This document shows, piece by piece, positions 59,421 to 64,000 of a DNA stretch of 64,000 nucleotides. The notes under the pieces are model-generated. The model was given only the letters and a program-made list of their open reading frames with translations, ran no database searches and was not told where the DNA came from. This DNA is from Aquabacterium sp029268225 (lineage in GTDB: Bacteria > Pseudomonadota > Gammaproteobacteria > Burkholderiales > Burkholderiaceae_C). The number at the start of each line of letters is the position of its first letter. Within the stretch, counting starts at the first letter, position 1. A program made the position numbers and the translations under genes. The stretch is taken from positions 124,001 through 188,000 of the forward strand of contig NZ_JBBEYB010000008.1 in assembly GCF_037482285.1 (NCBI RefSeq), in the 5' to 3' direction.

Positions 59421-61894
59421 TTCTGCGCGGACAGGTTCAAGGCGTGGGCTGTCGGCCCTGGGTCTGCCAGCAGGCCCGCGCGCTGGGCGTGCGAGGCTGG
59501 GTGCGCAACACCGCAGAGGGCGTGGAGTTGCTGGCGGAAGGCAGCGAGGCGGACGTCGCCCGTTTGGTCGACTGCCTGCCCCAACTGCCCCCGCCGGGTC
59601 GCGTGGACGAATGGCTGGACGTGGACGCTTTCGCTCCGGGTGTGCCGCCCGCCCCTGAAGGCGAGTTCGCCATCCTGACCAGCCCGAGCTCGCACGCTTC
59701 GGCTCCCGTGCATGCCTTGCTCGGCGCAGACCTGGCGGTGTGCGACACCTGCCTGGCCGAGCTGTTCGACCCCACGAACCGCCGCTGGCGCCACCCCTTC
59801 GTCCACTGCCCGCAGTGTGGACCGCGCTACGCCGTCACGCGGCGCCTGCCGTTTGACCGGGCGAACACCTCGCTGGCCAACTTCCCGCTGTGCCCCGCTT
59901 GTGACGCCGAGGTGCACGACCCGCGGGACCGGCGCTTCCATGACCAGACCCAGGCCTGCCCGGACTGCGGGCCGCGCCTGTCGCTGTTCCGTTCCAACGG
60001 CGAAGCGGTGCCTGGCGATGCCATCGCGCAAACTTGGGACGTGCTGGCCGGTGGTGGCATCGTGGCGCTGCAGGGCGTGGGCGGTTTTCACCTGTGTTGC
60101 GATGCGCGCCAGCCTGAGGCGGTGGCGCGACTGCGTCAGCTCAAACGGCGCCCCACCAAGCCTTTGGCAGTGATGGCGGCGAACGTCGCGTCCGTGCAGG
60201 ACTGGGTGCAGGTGTCACCGGACGAAGCGTGCTGGCTGACCTCGCCCGAGCGGCCCATCGTGCTGCTGAACCAGCGGCCCCACCTTACTGCGCCCTGCCC
60301 TGGCCTGGCCCCGCATCTGCACACTCTGGGCGTGATGCTGCCCTACACGCCGGTGCACCACCTGCTGTTTCACGAGGCTGCCGGGCGACCGACTGGCCCC
60401 GACTGGCTGCACGCCGCACAGCCCACCTGGCTGGTGATGACCAGTGGCAATGCGCCGGGCGAGCCCCTGGTCATCGACCATGACCATGCGTGGCGCGAGC
60501 TGGCCCCGATGGCCGATGCCCTGCTGCTGCACAACCGGGCCATCACCGCCCGCAACGACGATTCGGTGCTGCGTGTGCGACCTGACGGCAGTGCCTGCTG
60601 GCTGCGCCGGGGGCGGGGGTATGCACCGTTGCCTTTGCAATGGCCCTCACAACAAGATGCCCCCCCACCCACCGTGCTGGCGCTCGGTGGAGAGCTCAAA
60701 GCCACGCTGTGCCTCAGCACGCCGCATGCCTCCGGCGACACACAGGTCTTTGTCTCCCCCCATGTGGGCAACCTCGACAACGCCGGCACCCGACTGGCCT
60801 TTGAAGCCTTGGCCTGCCAATGGCCCGCCTGGCGGCAGGTGCACCCCAGCGCCCTCGCCTGCGATCTGCATCCGGACTTCTACAGCAGCCGCCTCGCCGC
60901 CGAGTGGGCCGCACAAGCGGACTTGCCGCTGATCCCCGTACAGCACCACCACGCCCACATCGCTGCAGTGCTGGCCGAGCATGCGCACGATCCGGCCAGC
61001 CTGCAGCCCGTGATCGGCTTAGCCCTGGACGGTCACGGCCTGGGTGCCGACGGCCAGGCTTGGGGTGGCGAGTTGCTGTGGGTGCACCGCGACCAATGCC
61101 AGCGCCTGGGGCACCTGCACCCACTGCCCCTGCCGGGCGGAGAGCGCGCCGCCCGCGAGCCCTGGCGCCTGGGCGTGGCCCTGCTGCACACTCTGGGCCG
61201 TGGCGACGAGATTGCGGCCCGTTTCGCCGACCAGCCTGGTGCGGGCCTGTTGCGCACCTGGCTGACACAGGCCCACGCCGGGGACACGCCGTCGTCCTCG
61301 CCCACGGCACTGCCGCGCAGCACCAGCCTAGGCCGTCTGTTCGATGCCGCGTCCGGTGTGCTGCGCGTGCTTGATCGCTCTGGCCACGAAGGCGATGCAG
61401 CCATGCGACTGGAAAGCCTGGCAGCCCGCGCTGCGCAGCGCCTGCCCCTGCCGACCGCGCCCACCTTCTCACCTGTGCCCCTCTCCGAGTGGCCATCTTC
61501 AGCATCGACGCCTTCGGTTCCATGCCCGCCATCGGTGCTGGACTGGCGACCGCTGATGCACTGGCTGTGCGACCGGGCAAACGCCTCGCCTGCCAGCACC
61601 AATCCTGCTGCGCAGGTGGGCCGCACCGCGGCCATCTTCCACCTCACGCTAGCGAGGGACCTGGCCGCCTGGACCATCGAGGCCTGCCAACACCACAACA
61701 TCGCCACCGTGGTGCTCAATGGCGGCTGCCTGGCCAACCGCCTGCTGGACGACGCCTTGACCCAGCATTTGCAAGATGCCGGACTGCGCGTCTGGCGCGC
61801 CAAGCACTATCCTTGTGGCGATGGCGGTTTGAGCCTGGGCCAGGCCTGGGTCGCCCACCACCGCCTCACCGTGCCCGTCACCCCCACTGCCTGA
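59381..61894 (+). CDS. hypF: Carbamoyltransferase HypF
   Basis: Activates carbamoyl phosphate and transfers the carbamoyl group to HypE, the origin of the cyanide ligands. 837 residues: acylphosphatase domain (LRGQVQGVGCRPWV, with Cys where Phe is usual, and Asn in VRNTAEG); two zinc fingers from the CDTC, CPQCG, CPAC and CPDCG pairs; YrdC-like domain (about 200-390); Kae1-like domain with VQHHHAHIAAVLAEH. It is longer than E. coli HypF (750) because of low-complexity insertions near 620-720. The ATG at 59381 lies inside hypB; a GTG at 59405 is an alternative start. Confidence 0.95.
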   Translation: MDGLDRRTVRRRLILRGQVQGVGCRPWVCQQARALGVRGWVRNTAEGVELLAEGSEADVARLVDCLPQLPPPGRVDEWLDVDAFAPGVPPAPEGEFAILTSPSSHASAPVHALLGADLAVCDTCLAELFDPTNRRWRHPFVHCPQCGPRYAVTRRLPFDRANTSLANFPLCPACDAEVHDPRDRRFHDQTQACPDCGPRLSLFRSNGEAVPGDAIAQTWDVLAGGGIVALQGVGGFHLCCDARQPEAVARLRQLKRRPTKPLAVMAANVASVQDWVQVSPDEACWLTSPERPIVLLNQRPHLTAPCPGLAPHLHTLGVMLPYTPVHHLLFHEAAGRPTGPDWLHAAQPTWLVMTSGNAPGEPLVIDHDHAWRELAPMADALLLHNRAITARNDDSVLRVRPDGSACWLRRGRGYAPLPLQWPSQQDAPPPTVLALGGELKATLCLSTPHASGDTQVFVSPHVGNLDNAGTRLAFEALACQWPAWRQVHPSALACDLHPDFYSSRLAAEWAAQADLPLIPVQHHHAHIAAVLAEHAHDPASLQPVIGLALDGHGLGADGQAWGGELLWVHRDQCQRLGHLHPLPLPGGERAAREPWRLGVALLHTLGRGDEIAARFADQPGAGLLRTWLTQAHAGDTPSSSPTALPRSTSLGRLFDAASGVLRVLDRSGHEGDAAMRLESLAARAAQRLPLPTAPTFSPVPLSEWPSSASTPSVPCPPSVLDWRPLMHWLCDRANASPASTNPAAQVGRTAAIFHLTLARDLAAWTIEACQHHNIATVVLNGGCLANRLLDDALTQHLQDAGLRVWRAKHYPCGDGGLSLGQAWVAHHRLTVPVTPTA

Positions 61895-61907
61895 CATCCA
61901 CGCCACC

Positions 61908-62222
61908 ATGTGCCTCGCCCTGCCCGCTCGTGTGATTTCGCTGGACGCCACCGGTCTGTCAGGCCAGGTGGACCTGGGCGGCGTGCGCAAAGCCGTGTCC
62001 TTCGCGCTGCTGGACGAAGTCGCCGTGGGGGACCATGTGATCGTGCACGTGGGCTACGCCCTCAGCCGACTCGACCCGGACGAAGCCGCCCAGACCCTGG
62101 CCCTGTTTGCCGACTTGGCCGTGCATCACGCCAACAACGACCCACGCGTTCCCAGCCTCCCAGGAATCTCCAGTGCAACAACTGCCCTCACCGCGCACAG
62201 CACTCCCGAGGGCGACGCATGA
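61908..62222 (+). CDS. hypC: Hydrogenase maturation chaperone HypC
   Basis: A 104-residue HypC/HupF chaperone that carries the Fe(CN)2CO group with HypD and presents it to the hydrogenase large subunit. The essential N-terminal MCLALPARV with Cys2 is present, then the beta-barrel segment VDLGGVRKAVSFALLD and the VGDHVIVHVGYALSRLD motif. An Ala/Ser-rich tail of about 20 residues extends it. Its stop overlaps the hypD ATG (ATGA). Confidence 0.95.
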   Translation: MCLALPARVISLDATGLSGQVDLGGVRKAVSFALLDEVAVGDHVIVHVGYALSRLDPDEAAQTLALFADLAVHHANNDPRVPSLPGISSATTALTAHSTPEGDA

Positions 62223-63394
62223 AATACGTCAGCGAGTTCCGCGACCCCACGCTGGCCCGCCATCTGGCGCAGAAACTGGCCGACGCCGTCCAGCCCGGTC
62301 GCACCTACCGCTTCATGGAATTCTGCGGCGGCCACACCCATGCACTCGCCCGCTACGGTGTGCTCGACCTGCTGCCCCCGCAGATACAGATGATCCACGG
62401 CCCCGGCTGCCCGGTCTGCGTCCTGCCCATCGGCCGCATCGACATGGCCATCGAGCTCGCACAGCGCCCCGGCGTCATCCTGGCCAGCTATGGCGACACC
62501 CTGCGCGTGCCCGCCTCCGGTCAGCTCAGCCTGATCCGCGCGCGCGCCCAGGGTGCCGATGTGCGCATCGTCTATGCGGTGGACGACGCCCTGGCACTGG
62601 CCCGTGCCCATCCCGACCGCGAAGTCGTGTTCCTGGCCATCGGCTTCGAGACCACCACCCCGCCTACCGCCGTGGCCCTGCAAACCGCCCAGCGCGAAGG
62701 CCTGCACAACTTCAGCGTGCTGTGCAACCACGTGCTCACGCCCGCGGCCATGCACGCCATCCTCGATCAGCCCGAGCACGTCCCGCTCGACGGCCTGGTC
62801 GGTCCCGCCCACGTCTCCACCATCATCGGCTCGCAGCCCTACGAAGTGTTCGCATCGCGCTACGACCTGCCCGTGGTCATCGCCGGTTTCGAGCCACTGG
62901 ACATGATGCAGGCCATCCTGATGCTGGTGCAGCAGGTCAACGAAGGCCGCGCCGAGGTCGAAAACGAATTCACCCGCGCCGTCACCCCACAGGGCAACAC
63001 GCGTGCCCAAGCCCTGGTGCATGAGGTGTTCGAGCTGCGCGACGACTTTGCCTGGCGTGGCCTGGACCGCATCCCCGACAGCGCCCTGCGCCTGCGACCT
63101 GCCTACGCCCGCTTCGACGCCGAGCAGCGCTTTGGCCTGCACGACCGCAGCGTGCCCGACCACCCCCAATGCCTGTGCGGCCCCATCCTGCGCGGCCAGC
63201 GCCAGCCGGTGGACTGCAAGCTCTTCGGCACCGTCTGCGCCCCTGACAACCCGATGGGCGCCTGCATGGTCAGCTCGGAAGGCGCCTGCGCGGCCCACTA
63301 CGCCTACGGCCGCCACCGCGCGCCGACAGCAGCCCGTGCCTCCACAGCAGGCGCCCCGACACCCGCTGATCCCACAGCGTCCCGCCTCTCATGA
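62219..63394 (+). CDS. hypD: Hydrogenase maturation protein HypD
   Basis: Iron-sulfur scaffold of 391 residues on which the Fe(CN)2CO group is built with HypC. Cys motifs are FMEFCGGHTHA, GPGCPVCVLP (redox pair) and a C-terminal set, CLCGPIL to VDCKLFGTVC and GACMVSSEGAC, holding the [4Fe-4S] cluster. The conserved FETTTPPTA is present. A 25-residue Ala/Pro/Thr tail follows the conserved AAHY. The ATG at 62219 and the stop overlap hypC and hypE by four bases each. Confidence 0.96.
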   Translation: MKYVSEFRDPTLARHLAQKLADAVQPGRTYRFMEFCGGHTHALARYGVLDLLPPQIQMIHGPGCPVCVLPIGRIDMAIELAQRPGVILASYGDTLRVPASGQLSLIRARAQGADVRIVYAVDDALALARAHPDREVVFLAIGFETTTPPTAVALQTAQREGLHNFSVLCNHVLTPAAMHAILDQPEHVPLDGLVGPAHVSTIIGSQPYEVFASRYDLPVVIAGFEPLDMMQAILMLVQQVNEGRAEVENEFTRAVTPQGNTRAQALVHEVFELRDDFAWRGLDRIPDSALRLRPAYARFDAEQRFGLHDRSVPDHPQCLCGPILRGQRQPVDCKLFGTVCAPDNPMGACMVSSEGACAAHYAYGRHRAPTAARASTAGAPTPADPTASRLS

Positions 63395-64000
63395 GCCTCG
63401 CCAAACACGGCTACGTGCGCCCCCTCGACCTCAAGCAAGGTCGCATCGACCTGACCCATGGTGCGGGCGGCCGCGCCAGCCACCAGCTCGTTCAAGAGGT
63501 GTTCCATCCCGCGTTCGCACGCACCTGGACCCATCTTCAAGACCCACACGGCCAGCCCTGGCAACCCGGCAGCGACGACGGTGCCGTGCTGCCCATGCCC
63601 TCTGATCTGCCCGCCGGACACCGCCTGGTCCTCGCCACCGACGCACACGTGGTCTCCCCGCTGTTCTTTCCCGGCGGCGACATCGGCCAGCTCGCCGTGC
63701 ACGGCACCGTCAACGACCTGGCCATGATGGGCGCCACGCCCCTGCACCTCACGGCCAGCGTCATCCTCGAAGAAGGCCTGCCGCTGGCCGACCTCGTGCG
63801 CATCGCCCGCTCCATGGCCGATGCGGCTTGTGAGGCCGGTGTGGCCATCGTCACCGGCGACACCAAGGTGGTCGAGCGCGGCAAAGGCGACGGCGCCTAC
63901 CTCAGCACCACCGGCCTTGGCTGGGTCGCCCCCGGCGTGCGCTTGTCAGGCGCCAACATCCAGGTGGGCGACGCCGTCGTGCTGTCAGGATCCATCGGCG
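63391..64000 (+). CDS. hypE: Hydrogenase maturation protein HypE, 3'-truncated
   Basis: The frame opens at an ATG overlapping the hypD stop and runs to the window end with no stop (203 codons). The translation shows HypE: LTHGAGGRASHQLV (nucleotide-binding), then PLFFPGGDIGQLAVHGTVND and VTGDTKVVERGKG. HypE dehydrates the thiocarbamate received from HypF to a thiocyanate, on a C-terminal Cys that lies beyond the window. ATDAHVVSPL stands where many homologues have MTDSFVVSPL. Confidence 0.93.
   Translation, partial: MSLAKHGYVRPLDLKQGRIDLTHGAGGRASHQLVQEVFHPAFARTWTHLQDPHGQPWQPGSDDGAVLPMPSDLPAGHRLVLATDAHVVSPLFFPGGDIGQLAVHGTVNDLAMMGATPLHLTASVILEEGLPLADLVRIARSMADAACEAGVAIVTGDTKVVERGKGDGAYLSTTGLGWVAPGVRLSGANIQVGDAVVLSGSIG

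Overview
The window is dense, GC-rich bacterial chromosome. Gene content and order (zapB-like/zapA followed by 6S RNA; fmdB, DUF502, aspS, nudB, endonuclease-family gene and clsB in a row; ubiJ-ubiB; an EpsL/polyprenyl-glycosylphosphotransferase locus; DctS/DctR/DctA) point to a betaproteobacterium of the order Burkholderiales, probably near the Comamonadaceae/Sphaerotilaceae. I see no insertion sequences, prophage, CRISPR array, tRNA or rRNA. The window cuts a gene at each end: mrcA lacks its 5' end and hypE its 3' end.

Layout. 1-10.5 kb: housekeeping (PBP1A, YgjP-like metallopeptidase, exonuclease I, a FabH-like synthase, RluA, a bile-acid:Na+ symporter-type carrier, aconitase A, a YffB-like protein). 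10.6-14.9 kb: an aldehyde-detoxification module, DUF779 plus aldehyde dehydrogenase, divergent from an AcoR-type sigma-54 activator, with a visible -24/-12 promoter and dyad operators between them. 15-16.4 kb: ubiG-gph. 16.5-21.8 kb: an exopolysaccharide operon on the minus strand (glycosylphosphotransferase, EpsL-like barrel, galE, manC). 21.9-31.6 kb: ubiJ-ubiB, a sodium:solute symporter, fmdB, DUF502, aspS, nudB, and an endonuclease-family gene coupled to cardiolipin synthase B.

31.5-50.0 kb: an 18-kb block of 16 tightly packed minus-strand genes for cobalamin, headed by a clear cobalamin riboswitch. It encodes uptake (BtuB, BtuF, BtuC, BtuD), late synthesis and salvage (CobU, CobB, CobO, CbiB, CobD, CobQ, CobT, CobS, a CobC-type phosphatase) and, in its middle, three overlapping genes for a putative periplasmic, membrane-anchored CobN-like chelatase with an ExbD-like DUF2149 protein and a small ExbB/TolQ-like protein. 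This trio is the most unusual system in the window: it looks like a proton-motive-force-powered tetrapyrrole chelatase or dechelatase working outside the cytoplasm.

50.1-53.2 kb: zapB-like, zapA, 6S RNA, a PAS-GGDEF protein with a degenerate signature motif, and a 3-hydroxyisobutyrate-dehydrogenase-family enzyme preceded by a nested hairpin that can hide a perfect Shine-Dalgarno sequence. 53.2-58.4 kb: a C4-dicarboxylate module (DctR, DctS, an orphan TRAP-type binding protein, DctA), arranged as for a sensor-transporter-binding-protein unit. 58.6-64 kb: [NiFe]-hydrogenase maturation genes hypB, hypF, hypC, hypD, hypE with overlapping reading frames; hypA is not in its usual place beside hypB.
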